Of a stretch of 64,000 nt of DNA, positions 18,042 to 27,309 are shown piece after piece. The position numbers were made by a program, and so were the translations under genes. Under the pieces are notes generated by a model. It searched no databases, had not been told where the DNA came from, and saw only the letters and a list, made by a program, of their open reading frames with translations. The DNA comes from Pseudomonas sp. PDM05 (lineage in GTDB: Bacteria > Pseudomonadota > Gammaproteobacteria > Pseudomonadales > Pseudomonadaceae): positions 372,001-436,000 of the forward strand of contig NZ_JACVAC010000001.1 in the NCBI RefSeq assembly GCF_014851685.1, read 5' to 3'. Numbering within the stretch: position 1 is the stretch's first letter; each line of letters starts with the position of its first letter.

Positions 18042-19940
18042 TCAGGGGCGGCCGAGTAAGTGACTCATCGCTGTCTTTAACTTCATCGGCCGCACGGGCT
18101 TGTGCATCAACGTATGCCCCAACTCACGAATCTGCTGCTTGAGTTCATTGCTGTAGTTGGCGGTAATCATCAACGCCGGGATCGCAGTGCCGCGCCGGGC
18201 GTTGATGCGGGCCACGGCGTCGACGCCGTTCTGGTCGTCGTCGAGGTGGTAGTCGGCGATCAGCAGGTCCGCCTCGGCATGGTAGTTGTCCACCTGCCGG
18301 GCCAGGTCCTGTTCCGACAAGGCGGTGGTCACCCGGCAACCCCAGCCTTCGAGCAAGGTGCGCATGCCCGCGCAGATCGCCGCGTCGTTATCCAGCACCC
18401 ACACCCGCGCGCCCTGCAAACGTTCCAGCAGCGCTTCGCTCATGCACGGCATCGGCAGCGACTTGGGCGCGGTGGCGCTGAGCGGCACTTCCACGCTAAA
18501 CATCGAGCCCTTGCCCGGCCAGGATTTGACGCTGATGCGATGGCCAAGGATTCCGGCGATTTTCTCGACGATGGCCAGGCCCAGGCCCAGCCCGCGATCC
18601 TGGTCCGGGCGCTGGACGTCACCGCGCTTGAACTCCTGGAAAATCTCCTCCAGGCGCTCCTCGGCAATGCCCATGCCGCTGTCCCACACCTGGATCAGCA
18701 AACGCTGCTGCTGGCGTCGGCAGCCCAGCACCACACGGCCCTGGTAGGTGTAGCGCAGCGCGTTGCTGAGCAGGTTGCGCAGGATTCGTGCGAGCAGCTG
18801 GATGTCGCTGCGCACCAGCGCCGAGCAGCCGACAAAGTGCAGCTCCAGGCCTTCGGCGCGGGCCAGTTCGGTGTATTCGGCGGCGAGGTTTTCCAGCAGT
18901 TCGCTGAGGGCGAACGGCGCCATGTCGGCCTTGATCACCCCGGCGTCGAGTTTGGAAATATCCACCAGGGTGCCCAGCAGGTTTTCCACGTCTTCCAGGG
19001 AGTTGCTCACGTTGCGCACCAGGGTTTCGCTGGGGCGCTCCAGCAGTGCGCTGGTAAACAGGCGTGCGGCGTTGAGCGGTTGCAGTAAGTCATGGCTGAC
19101 GGCGGCGAGGAACTTGGTTTTCGACAGGTTGGCCTTTTCCGCCTCTTGTTTGGCTTCGCGCAGGCGGGTTTCCATGCGTCGGCGCTCGTCGATTTCCTGC
19201 AACAACTGATCGTTGAGCGCAGTCAGTTCCGAGGTGCGCTGGGCCACGCGCTGCTCCAGGTGCTGATAGGCCTGGTGCAGGGCCTCGGCGGTGCGGCGGC
19301 GTTCGGTGATGTCGCGGATCAGCACGAAGATCCCCACCACCTCGCCACTGGCGAGCAGGTTGGGCACGTAGGAGCGCAGCATGTAGCGCTCCTGGTTGTT
19401 GATGTTGGTTTCGGCGAATTCGAAGGTCACGCTCTCACCCGCCAGGGCGCGGGCGACGTAAGCGTCGAGGCGCTGGCAGTGCTGCTCGCTGTGCACTTCG
19501 CGCAGGCTCTGGCCGAGCATCATGCCGCGCGGCCAGCAGTACCATTCTTCGTAGACTTTGTTGGTGAACTCGTAGACCAGGTCGGCGTTGAGGTAGCCGA
19601 TCAGCGCCGGCACGTTGTCGGTGATCAGACGAATCCAGCGTTCACTTTCCTGGGCTTTTTGCGCCGCGGCCTGCTCGCCGCGCAGGGTTTCGGCGCGCAG
19701 CCGCGCGTTGATCAGCAGGTGGTTGCTGGCCTTGAGTTCGGCCATCGCCTGGTTCAGCGCGTCGGTGCGTTCGCGCACCTGTTCGGCAAGCACCACCGAA
19801 TGCTGGAACGTGGTGTACGGGTTGTTGCCCTGGGTCATGCCGGATTCGATGCGCTCGATCAGGGCCGCGTTGATCCGCGCCAATTTGTGATTGGCCTGTT
19901 GCAGCTGGGCGACCTGGGCGCGCAGTTCAGCGTCGGCCAC
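18042..19940 (-). CDS. Soluble PAS-containing hybrid histidine kinase (ErcS'/PedS1-like)
   Basis: A GTG start at 19940 is chosen because it overlaps the FIST gene end by 14 bases and begins a coherent coiled coil (ADAELRAQVAQLQQANHKLAR). The protein has 632 residues and no membrane segment. It has coiled coils at about 1-100 and 220-275, a PAS domain at about 100-215, HisKA with H283 (AAVSHDLLQPLN), HATPase (NLLSNALRYT; GLGLGLAIVEKI) and a C-terminal receiver with D563 (LLIADYH). Its position and form match the hybrid kinase that works with ErbR/AgmR. Being cytosolic and co-encoded with FIST, it may take its signal from that protein. Confidence 0.87.
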   Translation of the reverse strand: MADAELRAQVAQLQQANHKLARINAALIERIESGMTQGNNPYTTFQHSVVLAEQVRERTDALNQAMAELKASNHLLINARLRAETLRGEQAAAQKAQESERWIRLITDNVPALIGYLNADLVYEFTNKVYEEWYCWPRGMMLGQSLREVHSEQHCQRLDAYVARALAGESVTFEFAETNINNQERYMLRSYVPNLLASGEVVGIFVLIRDITERRRTAEALHQAYQHLEQRVAQRTSELTALNDQLLQEIDERRRMETRLREAKQEAEKANLSKTKFLAAVSHDLLQPLNAARLFTSALLERPSETLVRNVSNSLEDVENLLGTLVDISKLDAGVIKADMAPFALSELLENLAAEYTELARAEGLELHFVGCSALVRSDIQLLARILRNLLSNALRYTYQGRVVLGCRRQQQRLLIQVWDSGMGIAEERLEEIFQEFKRGDVQRPDQDRGLGLGLAIVEKIAGILGHRISVKSWPGKGSMFSVEVPLSATAPKSLPMPCMSEALLERLQGARVWVLDNDAAICAGMRTLLEGWGCRVTTALSEQDLARQVDNYHAEADLLIADYHLDDDQNGVDAVARINARRGTAIPALMITANYSNELKQQIRELGHTLMHKPVRPMKLKTAMSHLLGRP

Positions 19941-21072
19941 GGGCAATGGCGACCCCGGTGAAGGTCTGGTTGATGTGCATGCCATTGAACTGTTCTCCGT
20001 AGGTATTGAAGCCCAGCACCCGTCTCTCGCGCAGGTAATTGCCGATGTGTTCGAGGTCGCCGTTGTCTTCCAACTCCATGCGGCGCAGGAAGCAGTCGCA
20101 GCCGATGGTCAGCAGCAGGTCGCCGAGGCGCGTGTGCAGGCCGTCGAACAGGCTTTGCAGGTTCGGCAGGATCGGCCCGGGCCGCATCACGGTGAGCACG
20201 ATGCCGTTTTCCACCGCACAGTAGAAACTCAGGCTGAGGTCTTCGTGCACTTGCTGGATAGCGCGTACGTAGTACTGGTCGTGGATACGCACTGCCAACG
20301 GGTGAGCGGCGAAGACGCGGTGGTCGAGGTCGGCCACGGCTACGCCGATGTGCCTGGCGTATTCTTCGGCGGCCGGTTCGGCGTTGAGTTCGAACACCCG
20401 GCGTGACGGGCTGTCGGCGCCGGTCACCACCAGTTTTTCGGTACGCGGCAGGATGTGGTGGGTGGTGAACACCTCGAAATCCAGCCAGGTATTGACCAGC
20501 ACCACCACCGCCGCGCCGCTGTGGAACACACCATTGAAGTACACGTGGGTGTGGGTGAGGAAGTTGTCGTCGCCGGCCGAACCGCCGAAGTGCGGGATGT
20601 CGCCCAGGGCCGCGCTGAGGGCGGCGAGGACCATTTCTTCCCGGCTCGACAGCCCGTCGAGCAAGGTCAGCGCGAAGGTGTTGCCCTTGATCGGCGCCAG
20701 GGTGTTGCTGCGACAGCCGCCGACCAGGCGTTCGACCATATCCTGGGCACCGATCAGGCTGAAGTGCTCGACTTGATCGATCAGCTCGGTGGCGATGGAA
20801 AAGTGCGCGTGGTTGAAGCCCATCGCGGTGATGCAGTTGCGTCCGTAACCCTGGGGCGTGATCTCGCCGGCACTGGTGCAGCCGACCACGCGCACCTTGC
20901 CGAAGCACTGTTGCAGCGCTTGGCCAAGGGCCTGCAGGTCATAGGACGCAGAGCAGAAAAACAGCACGAAACCCAGGTACGGGTGCAGCAACTGCCGGGC
21001 CAACTCTTCGGCGGCCTGCCCGGCATCGGTGGCCTGGGACATGGCACTGACTACGCCTTCACTGTTGTGCAT
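19927..21072 (-). CDS. FIST-domain sensory protein
   Basis: From ATG 21072 (MHNSEGVVSAMSQATDAGQ), with a GAGGGGGAACC ribosome binding site, the protein has 381 residues. It contains FIST N (about 20-220; GCTSAGEITPQGYG, FGGSAGDDNF) and FIST C (about 230-375; LARPL-like HPLAVR and GCDCFLRRMELED). FIST domains are thought to bind small ligands such as amino acids, and they often accompany signalling proteins. Its stop lies inside the start of the hybrid kinase gene, so they form a unit, with the site at 21122-21141 upstream. A longer frame to 21297 runs through a REPIN and was rejected. Confidence 0.86.
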   Translation of the reverse strand: MHNSEGVVSAMSQATDAGQAAEELARQLLHPYLGFVLFFCSASYDLQALGQALQQCFGKVRVVGCTSAGEITPQGYGRNCITAMGFNHAHFSIATELIDQVEHFSLIGAQDMVERLVGGCRSNTLAPIKGNTFALTLLDGLSSREEMVLAALSAALGDIPHFGGSAGDDNFLTHTHVYFNGVFHSGAAVVVLVNTWLDFEVFTTHHILPRTEKLVVTGADSPSRRVFELNAEPAAEEYARHIGVAVADLDHRVFAAHPLAVRIHDQYYVRAIQQVHEDLSLSFYCAVENGIVLTVMRPGPILPNLQSLFDGLHTRLGDLLLTIGCDCFLRRMELEDNGDLEHIGNYLRERRVLGFNTYGEQFNGMHINQTFTGVAIARGRR

Positions 21073-21121
21073 CGTTGGTTCCCCCTCTAAGGCGTCAGTG
21101 TACGAAGGCCGAGGGGTGGGC

Positions 21122-21141
21122 CCTATGCTACTTGGGTACTG
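21122..21141 (-). promoter_or_regulatory. Candidate alcohol-oxidation regulator site 5 (FIST)
   Basis: On the minus strand CAGTACCCAAGTAGCATAGG lies 49 bases upstream of the FIST start. It aligns with the reverse complement of site 3 (CAGTACCAAGGTAGTAG) if one inserted and one deleted base are allowed. Confidence 0.42.
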
Positions 21142-21206
21142 GGTGGGGGGATGCGTTGGGATGAATATCTCAAGATCACTGGAGATCAACATGTGGGAGG
21201 GCTTTT

Positions 21207-21312
21207 TGTGGGAGCGGGCTTGCTCGCGAAGGCGGTGGATCAGCCACTGAATCTGTTGACTGACACTCCGCTTTCGCGAGCAAGCCCGCTCCCACACAAG
21301 CCCGCTCCCACA
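21207..21312. repeat. REPIN 3 with an extra right end
   Basis: A full element (21207-21296) carries an added ACAAGCCCGCTCCCACA end copy to 21312, and a partial left end TGTGGGAGG at 21192. The extra ends look like slippage or nested insertion. It lies between the porin 3' end and the FIST promoter. Confidence 0.88.
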
Positions 21313-21324
21313 TTTATGACTGCG

Positions 21325-22500
21325 TTACCAAGTCAAGACAGCACCTACGGCAAAGGTGTCGGTGTCTTCATTCTGCGCATTGGTGTCATGGCCCTTGATC
21401 TGGAATTGGTTGTACTCCGCCACCAGCTTCAGGTTGGCATTCACATCATGGAACAGCGCAATCCCACGGGTTTCATAATCCGCGCCGCTGCCGACCACGC
21501 CATTGCCGTCGTCCTTGGTCTTGCCATAGGACAGCGCCAGACGGTTCTTGCCCAGTTTGTACGAGCCCTGCACCAGGTAGCCGTTGCTGTCGACATTACG
21601 CAACGTCGCCTCCCCGGCGTTGTTGGTGAAGAACGGGTTGATGCCCTTGGCCTGGAACCCCGAGCCGGTCAGCGACAAGCCGCCCATCTTGGCCTGCACG
21701 CCGTAGCCAAGGCCCTTGGAGGTGACGCTGGCGACGTTGGAGTCGGTGTTGTCGGAAGTCTGGTAGCTGCCGTTGAGCCAGCTGTAGATCTTTGCGCCGC
21801 CGACGTCGAACTGGTAGGTGATCTCGCTCTCGGTGCGCGGGTTCTTCTGGTAGGCCTTGCCCAGGGCACTGCTGTCGTTGGTGTCGACCGGGTCCAGGAT
21901 GCCGACGGCGACGCGCAGGCCGTCCATCACCGGGGTGCGGTAGGTGATCTGCGAGCTCGGGAACGGGTACGGGTAGCCACTACCGATGTTGCCGAACGAC
22001 ACGCCACCGCCGTCCACCAGGCCGAGGCTGTCGCTGACCTGGCCGTAACCGGCGAGCAACTCATCGAGCAGGATGTTGGAGCGGGCGAACAGGCCGAAGT
22101 CCTTGCCGATCAGCACTTCGCCCCACTCCGGGTTGGCCACGGTGCCGTAGAACTGGCGCACGTCGATGGCGGTGTCGGTGCCGTTGGTTTCGCTGTCGTT
22201 GATGGTCACCCAGAACGAAGCGCGGGCGCCGAGCTTGAGGTCGTCGACCTGCTTGCTCATGTTGAAGCCCAGGTAGTTGGGCAAGAAGCCCATCTTCACG
22301 CGGGCCTGGCGGCGGTCGTACTTGTCACCCGCGCGGTCGACGTCGCTGTTGACGTAGAAGGCGTTGATGTAGCCGTCGGTGGAAAAGGTGGTTTCGTCCT
22401 TGTCGTACAGCATGATTTCGGCGTTGGCCAATGGGCTCAGGCCGAGGCCGACGATGAAGGCAGGCAACAGACGCAGGGGGACATTCTTATTGTTATGCAT
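21325..22500 (-). CDS. Outer membrane porin of the Gram-negative trimeric family
   Basis: From ATG 22500 (MHNNKNVPLRLLPAFIVGLGLSPLANA) the porin has 391 residues with a signal peptide cut after LANA. It shows alternating beta-strand pattern throughout (YINAFYVNSDVD; ASFWVTINDSETNG; LRVAVGILDPVDTND) and ends with the aromatic residue needed for outer membrane assembly (FAVGAVLTW). It resembles general diffusion porins placed at the end of this alcohol cluster, so uptake of alcohols is a reasonable guess. A frame extension to 22620 lacks a signal sequence and was not used. It has no recognised CTACT-type site upstream. Confidence 0.87.
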   Translation of the reverse strand: MHNNKNVPLRLLPAFIVGLGLSPLANAEIMLYDKDETTFSTDGYINAFYVNSDVDRAGDKYDRRQARVKMGFLPNYLGFNMSKQVDDLKLGARASFWVTINDSETNGTDTAIDVRQFYGTVANPEWGEVLIGKDFGLFARSNILLDELLAGYGQVSDSLGLVDGGGVSFGNIGSGYPYPFPSSQITYRTPVMDGLRVAVGILDPVDTNDSSALGKAYQKNPRTESEITYQFDVGGAKIYSWLNGSYQTSDNTDSNVASVTSKGLGYGVQAKMGGLSLTGSGFQAKGINPFFTNNAGEATLRNVDSNGYLVQGSYKLGKNRLALSYGKTKDDGNGVVGSGADYETRGIALFHDVNANLKLVAEYNQFQIKGHDTNAQNEDTDTFAVGAVLTW

Positions 22501-22645
22501 GGCGCGCTCCGCAACGGGGACTTGATGTCGGAGGCGATTATCGAAACCCCGCAAGCCACGGCCTACGCTGCCTTGGCCTTGGTTTGCGGGTGCTTTGGGC
22601 GGGCCGCGGGTGCCCGGCAAGTTCGGCGTAAGCCAGGCCCGGCAC

Positions 22646-23458
22646 TTAGTGCGTAAGACCGGCCTTGATCAACATGCCGACCGCCACCAGTACACAGAGG
22701 CCGGCAAACCCGACCTGCAAGGTGCGCGCAGGAATCACCGAGCACAGGCGCCGGCCGGCGAGCATGCCGACGATGCTCGCGCCGATAAACACCCAGCCCA
22801 CCGATTCGATCCGCACCCCGGCATGGAATGAGCCCGCAACGCCGATCAACGAGATCAGGCTGATCACCATCAACGAGGTGGCGACGATGCCGCGCATCTG
22901 TACATCGGTGAGCTGCTTGAACGCGGGCACGATCAGGAAGCCGCCACCGACGCCGAGCAGCCCGGAGACAGCGCCTGTCACCGCGCCCAACGCCGCCAGG
23001 GTCGCACTGCATTTGGCGGTCCAGGCCAGGCGTCCGGTCTGCTGGTTGAGCATGCAGTTCTTCTGGCCCCAGGATGAGGTGCCGTGATCACTTGGCCCAG
23101 GCTCGGTTTTCTCGCGCTGCAACATGCGCCAGGCCACCAGCACCATCAGTGCGCTGAACAGGCCCATCAGCACGGCTTCCGGCAGTTGATGGGCGAGGAA
23201 CACACCCACCGGCGAAAACAACGCGCCCAACAAGGCGATCAGCAGCGCGGCGCGGTAGCGCACCAGGCCGTGGCGCAGACCGTCGATCGCCCCCACCGCC
23301 GCCGCCGCGCCCACCGCGAGCAAAGACACCGGCGCGGCCTGGGTCATGCTCAGGCCCAACCCCAGCACCAGCGCCGGCACCCCGAGGATGCCGCCGCCCG
23401 CGCCGGTCAGGCCCATCACCAGGCCCATCAATAATCCCAACACCGTGGCGAGCAGCAT
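22646..23458 (-). CDS. TauE/SafE-family sulfite or sulfur-anion exporter
   Basis: This 270-residue inner membrane protein has about eight hydrophobic segments and two glycine-rich family repeats (GLLMGLVMGLTGAGGGILGVPAL near the start and GAVTGAVSGLLGVGGGFLIVPAF near 155). TauE/SafE proteins export sulfite, thiosulfate or related anions. It begins immediately after the sulfide:quinone oxidoreductase stop, so the two are in one operon with the ArsR regulator. It probably removes sulfite or thiosulfate formed when sulfide is oxidised. Confidence 0.87.
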   Translation of the reverse strand: MLLATVLGLLMGLVMGLTGAGGGILGVPALVLGLGLSMTQAAPVSLLAVGAAAAVGAIDGLRHGLVRYRAALLIALLGALFSPVGVFLAHQLPEAVLMGLFSALMVLVAWRMLQREKTEPGPSDHGTSSWGQKNCMLNQQTGRLAWTAKCSATLAALGAVTGAVSGLLGVGGGFLIVPAFKQLTDVQMRGIVATSLMVISLISLIGVAGSFHAGVRIESVGWVFIGASIVGMLAGRRLCSVIPARTLQVGFAGLCVLVAVGMLIKAGLTH

Positions 23459-24703
23459 TCAGTCCACCTTGCTCAGACGGGTCAGCCATTCACGGCCCTT
23501 GAGCATGCCGTTCCAGTAGAACCACGGCAGCAACGTGGCCTTAAGGAACCACATCGAACGGCGTGCACGGGTCGGGTCCAGGGCAAAGGTCGGCAACAGC
23601 TTGCCGCCGTAGCCGAACTCGGCGAGCACCACCTTGCCCTTCTCCACCGTCAACGGGCACGAACCATAGCCGTCGTACTTGAGCGGCAGCGGCGCCTGTT
23701 GACGCAGGGCCAGCAGGTTCTCGGCCACCACCACGATCTGCTTGCGCACCGCCGCAGCGGTTTTGGCGTTGCTGGTGGAGCACACGTCACCGAGGCCGAA
23801 GATATGCGGGTAACGCAGGTGTTGCAGGCTGTGGGGGTGCACTTCGCACCAGCCGGCGGCGTCGGCCAGCGGGCTTTGGCGGATGAAATCCGGGGCGACT
23901 TGGGGCGGGACCACGTGCAACAGGTCGAAGAATCGTTCTTCCACCGTGACGGTGCCGTCAGCGTCGTGCACCTCGAACCAGGCTTTGCGGGCCGGGCCGT
24001 CGACCTTGATCAGGTTGGACCTGAAGGTCAGGCGGGCGTTGTATTTCTCCACGTACTTCATCAGCGGCGGCACGAACGTCGGCACGCCGAACAGCGCCAT
24101 GCCGGCGAGGTTGAATTCGACGTCGATGTTGTTCAGGTCGCCCTGCCTGAGCCAGTGATCACAGGACAGGTACATGGCCTTCTGCGGCGCGCCGGCGCAT
24201 TTGATCGGCATGGCGGGCTGGGTAAAGATCGCCTTGCCGCCCTTGAGTTGCTGCACCAGTTGCCAGGTGTAGGCCGCGTGTTCGTAGCTGTAGTTGGACG
24301 TGACGCCGTTGTGCCCGAGGGTCGCTTGCAACCCTTCGATTTGCTCCCAGGCCAGGCGCAGGCCGGGGCACACGATCAAGTTTTGCCAGGTGACGCGCTG
24401 GCCGCTGTCGAGGACCAGGGTGCGCTCGTTTGGCAGCAGTTCACTGACGGCAGCCTGAATCCAGGCAACGCCATTGGGCAACACATCGGCCAGGGGCCGG
24501 CGGGTCTTGCGCACGTCGTAGGCACCGCCGCCCACCAGGGTCCAGGCGGGTTGGTAGCAATGGTAATCGTTGGGTTCGATCAGGGTGATGTTCAGGTGGG
24601 GGTCGCGCTTGAGCAGGCTGGCCAGCAGGCCGATGCCTGCCGAGCCGCCGCCGATGACTACGATATCGCCACTGATGGTCGGTCCCCAGTGTTGGTCGGT
24701 CAT
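23459..24703 (-). CDS. sqr: Sulfide:quinone oxidoreductase (SQOR-like)
   Basis: This 414-residue FAD enzyme has an N-terminal dinucleotide motif ([17 protein letters not shown]) and the pattern of the type shared with mitochondrial SQOR. C169 in [13 protein letters not shown] and C349 in YDGYGSCPL are the redox pair, with [10 protein letters not shown] near 310. It oxidises sulfide to persulfide and passes electrons to the quinone pool at the membrane. It is followed directly by the TauE exporter and preceded by the BigR-like regulator 52 bases upstream. The divergent persulfide dioxygenase completes the pathway. Confidence 0.9.
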   Translation of the reverse strand: MTDQHWGPTISGDIVVIGGGSAGIGLLASLLKRDPHLNITLIEPNDYHCYQPAWTLVGGGAYDVRKTRRPLADVLPNGVAWIQAAVSELLPNERTLVLDSGQRVTWQNLIVCPGLRLAWEQIEGLQATLGHNGVTSNYSYEHAAYTWQLVQQLKGGKAIFTQPAMPIKCAGAPQKAMYLSCDHWLRQGDLNNIDVEFNLAGMALFGVPTFVPPLMKYVEKYNARLTFRSNLIKVDGPARKAWFEVHDADGTVTVEERFFDLLHVVPPQVAPDFIRQSPLADAAGWCEVHPHSLQHLRYPHIFGLGDVCSTSNAKTAAAVRKQIVVVAENLLALRQQAPLPLKYDGYGSCPLTVEKGKVVLAEFGYGGKLLPTFALDPTRARRSMWFLKATLLPWFYWNGMLKGREWLTRLSKVD

Positions 24704-24755
24704 GGTCTATTGCCTTTTTTTATTCAATGCACACAAGGGGCGCTGCCGGATGGCG

Positions 24756-25091
24756 TCACGCCCAACTTTTGATGACCGCGCCGCAGTACAGGCCGGACAG
24801 GGTCTTCATCACTTGGATCACTTCGTGACTGGCCAGCCCGTAGTAGATGTACTTGCCTTCCCGGCGGGTGGCGACCAACCCTTCATCACGCAGGATGCCC
24901 AGCTGCTGCGACAGTGTGGGCTGACGCACGCCGGTCATGGTTTCCAACTCGCCGACATTGCGTTCGCCCTGGGTCAGTTGGCAGAGGATCAGCAGGCGGT
25001 CTTCATTGGCCAGCGCCTTGAGCAATGAACAGGCCTTGGACGCCGATGCGCGCAACTGGGCGACTTCGCCTTCACTCAGAGTAGATTCCAT
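24756..25091 (-). CDS. bigR: ArsR-family persulfide-responsive repressor (BigR/SqrR-like)
   Basis: From ATG 25091 the protein has 111 residues with a winged HTH (VRQPTLSQQLGILRDEGLVATRREGKYIYY). C37 (LILCQLTQGE) and C103 (GLYCGAV) are at the two places that form the polysulfide bridge in BigR and SqrR; a third Cys, C21, is extra. Persulfide would lift repression of the operon. It is first in bigR-sqr-tauE and divergent from the persulfide dioxygenase gene across 94 bases, where its operator must lie. A frame extension to 25187 was rejected because it would cover the whole control region. Confidence 0.85.
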   Translation of the reverse strand: MESTLSEGEVAQLRASASKACSLLKALANEDRLLILCQLTQGERNVGELETMTGVRQPTLSQQLGILRDEGLVATRREGKYIYYGLASHEVIQVMKTLSGLYCGAVIKSWA

Positions 25092-25185
25092 TTGCCTCGG
25101 GTCCTTTGCGTCACTTAAGCTCAAAACATTATGTGAAAACGTAAACTGATTGTAACCACTTTTTTCTCCACCGGGGACAGCCGCC
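25092..25185. promoter_or_regulatory. Divergent control region of the sulfide genes
   Basis: A 94-base AT-rich gap, in contrast to its GC-rich surroundings, holds ACATTATGTGAAAACGTAAA (25127-25146) and GATTGTAACC further on. The BigR-like repressor is expected to bind here and control both directions. No exact operator is claimed. Confidence 0.4.
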
Positions 25186-26049
25186 ATGCCAGCGTTGATT
25201 CAAGCCTTTCTGGACGAGGCATCGTCGACCTACACCTACGTCGTCTATGAAGACCACGGCAGCCCGTGTGCCATCGTCGACTCGGTACTCAATTACGACC
25301 CGGCATCGGGGCGTACCGATACCACCCAGGCCGACAAGGTCATCGCCTTCGTGCGCGAGCAGGGCTTGCACGTGCAATGGCTGCTGGAAACCCACGCCCA
25401 CGCCGATCACCTGTCCGCCGCGCCTTACCTGCGGCGCACCCTGGGCGGCAAGATCGCCATCGGCCAGTGCATCAGCACCGTGCAGGGTGTGTTCAAGAAC
25501 CTGTTCAACCTGGAGCCGGAGTTTCGCGCCGATGGCTCGCAGTTCGATCATCTGTTTGCGCCGGATGAGGTGTTTCATATCGGCAACCTCACGGCCCAGG
25601 CCCTGCACGTGCCGGGGCATACGCCGGCGGACATGGCCTACCTGATCGATGGCCGGCTGATCCTGGTGGGCGACACGCTATTCATGCCCGACGTCGGCAC
25701 CGCCCGCTGCGACTTTCCCGGCGGCGATGCGCGGCAGTTGTATGGGTCGATGCGCAAGTTGCTGAGCTTTCCCTTGGAAACTGAACTGTACGTCTGTCAT
25801 GACTACCCACCGCAGGGCCGCGCGGCGAAATGCCTGACGACCGTGGCGGAACAACGGGCCGGGAATATTCATGTGCATGACGGGGTGGATGAGGCGCAGT
25901 TTGTGGCGATGCGCACCCAACGCGATGCGGGCCTGGGCATGCCGACCCTACTGCTGCCGGCGATCCAGGTGAATGTACGGGCGGGGAATATGCCGCCGGC
26001 GGAAGACAATGGGGTGGTGTATCTGAAAATCCCGCTCAACCAGCTCTGA
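25186..26049 (+). CDS. blh: Persulfide dioxygenase-like metallo-beta-lactamase protein (Blh/ETHE1 type)
   Basis: This 287-residue enzyme has the ETHE1-type motif THAHADHLSA (H70, H72, D74, H75), with H145 (VPGHTPADM), D163 (VGDTLFMPDVG) and H205 (CHDYPP). Unlike hydrolytic relatives, this group uses one iron to oxidise glutathione persulfide to sulfite. The segment GTARCDFPGG is typical of the Blh/ETHE1 branch. It is transcribed away from the BigR-like repressor and fits downstream of sulfide:quinone oxidoreductase, giving sulfite for the TauE exporter. Confidence 0.9.
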   Translation: MPALIQAFLDEASSTYTYVVYEDHGSPCAIVDSVLNYDPASGRTDTTQADKVIAFVREQGLHVQWLLETHAHADHLSAAPYLRRTLGGKIAIGQCISTVQGVFKNLFNLEPEFRADGSQFDHLFAPDEVFHIGNLTAQALHVPGHTPADMAYLIDGRLILVGDTLFMPDVGTARCDFPGGDARQLYGSMRKLLSFPLETELYVCHDYPPQGRAAKCLTTVAEQRAGNIHVHDGVDEAQFVAMRTQRDAGLGMPTLLLPAIQVNVRAGNMPPAEDNGVVYLKIPLNQL

Positions 26050-26056
26050 ATCGATG

Positions 26057-27274
26057 TCACTCAAAATACGACGTCTTGGAGGGGGCAAGCCCCGACCACA
26101 GTTCGTCGACGTGCTTGAAGCCCCACTCCTCGGCATTTTCCCGGCCGACAATCTTGTCGCTTTGTTCGGCCAGGTTCACCACAACCTGGGGAATCGGCAA
26201 GCGTGAACGTGCAGAGAAAAACACCTTGACCCTGGGGGTGAGCAGCGATTTCGGGCTTTGTTCGACCACCACGCCAATGCGCCCACTCTCCAGGCGCACC
26301 AAGGCGCCGACGGGATAAATCCCTACGCAGCGCACAAACGCCTGGAACACCTGATCATCGAAATGACCTTTCCATTCCGCCATTTTCCGGATCGCGTCGG
26401 CGGGCCCCCAGCCGCGCTTGTAAGGGCGCTCCGAGGTGATCGCATCGTAGACGTCGCATACCGCCCCCATCTGGGCGAACAGGCTGATCTGCTCTTGCAG
26501 CAAGCCATTGGGATAACCGCTGCCGTCAGATTTTTCGTGGTGATGCAGGCACACATCCAGCACCAAGGCACTGATCTGCGGGCAGAGACGCAGCAACCGG
26601 GCGCCTTCCACCGGGTGCTGGCGGACGGTGTGAAACTCCACCTCGGTAAGCCCGGCCGGCTTGTTCAAAATCGCCTCGGGAATCATCATTTTCCCCACAT
26701 CATGAAACAACCCCGCCAGCCCGGCTTCCTGGACCAGCTCCGCAGAGAGATCCAACTGCCGTGCCAGCGCGATCATCAAGCCACTGACCGCGACGGAGTG
26801 CATGTAGGTGTATTCGTCGGCCTTTTTCAGCCGCACCAGGCTGAGCAAGGCATGGGGATGGCGCAGCATGGACTGCGAAATCTCTTCCACCAGGCCGGCC
26901 ACATGATGCACATCCACCGCCCGCCCCATGCGCAGGTCGCTGAACATACTGACCACTGCACGTTTGGCGACCGCACACACCCTCACTGCGCGCGCGACCT
27001 CCGCCTTTGTCTCTGCCGGAGTCGGTTCCACCGGGCGCGTTTTGACCGGGCTGCTGAGCGTAACCTGGGCCGGTCGGGCGGGCGGCGGCGTGTCGCAGCC
27101 TTTGGCAGTGTCTATCCAGACCCGCTGGACCTGCGACGTCAACAAACGCTGCAGGTCGTCTTCGCGGTCCAATAAAAAGCTGCTCTTCCAGAACCCGTGG
27201 CCGATCCACGGGCCATCCAGTTTATGAAGGTACATGCCCAGGCTGACCTGAGAACACGCAATGCATTTGAGCAT
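26057..27274 (-). CDS. HD-GYP domain protein (putative cyclic-di-GMP phosphodiesterase)
   Basis: This 405-residue protein has an N-terminal DUF3391-like region (about 1-120; LDGPWIGHGFWKSSFLL) and an HD-GYP domain (about 140-310). Metal-site residues visible are H159, H191-D192 with K195 (LFHDVGKM), the HHHEKSDGSGYP stretch and D274 in VYDAITSERPY. GYP itself (G253-Y254-P255) is intact, so it is probably active against cyclic-di-GMP. The C-terminal part (VGIYPVGALVRLESGRIGVV) is the usual tail of this subfamily. It has no membrane segment. It is convergent with the persulfide dioxygenase gene, with 7 bases between stops. Confidence 0.9.
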   Translation of the reverse strand: MLKCIACSQVSLGMYLHKLDGPWIGHGFWKSSFLLDREDDLQRLLTSQVQRVWIDTAKGCDTPPPARPAQVTLSSPVKTRPVEPTPAETKAEVARAVRVCAVAKRAVVSMFSDLRMGRAVDVHHVAGLVEEISQSMLRHPHALLSLVRLKKADEYTYMHSVAVSGLMIALARQLDLSAELVQEAGLAGLFHDVGKMMIPEAILNKPAGLTEVEFHTVRQHPVEGARLLRLCPQISALVLDVCLHHHEKSDGSGYPNGLLQEQISLFAQMGAVCDVYDAITSERPYKRGWGPADAIRKMAEWKGHFDDQVFQAFVRCVGIYPVGALVRLESGRIGVVVEQSPKSLLTPRVKVFFSARSRLPIPQVVVNLAEQSDKIVGRENAEEWGFKHVDELWSGLAPSKTSYFE

Positions 27275-27309
27275 CTATAACCCCCCCCAAGGCTTGACCC
27301 GCTACATGA

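Noticed and set aside
21073-21297. Upstream extension of the FIST gene through the REPIN
   Set aside because: The extra residues (MWERACSRKRS) are translated REPIN tip; a good start with a ribosome binding site exists at 21072.
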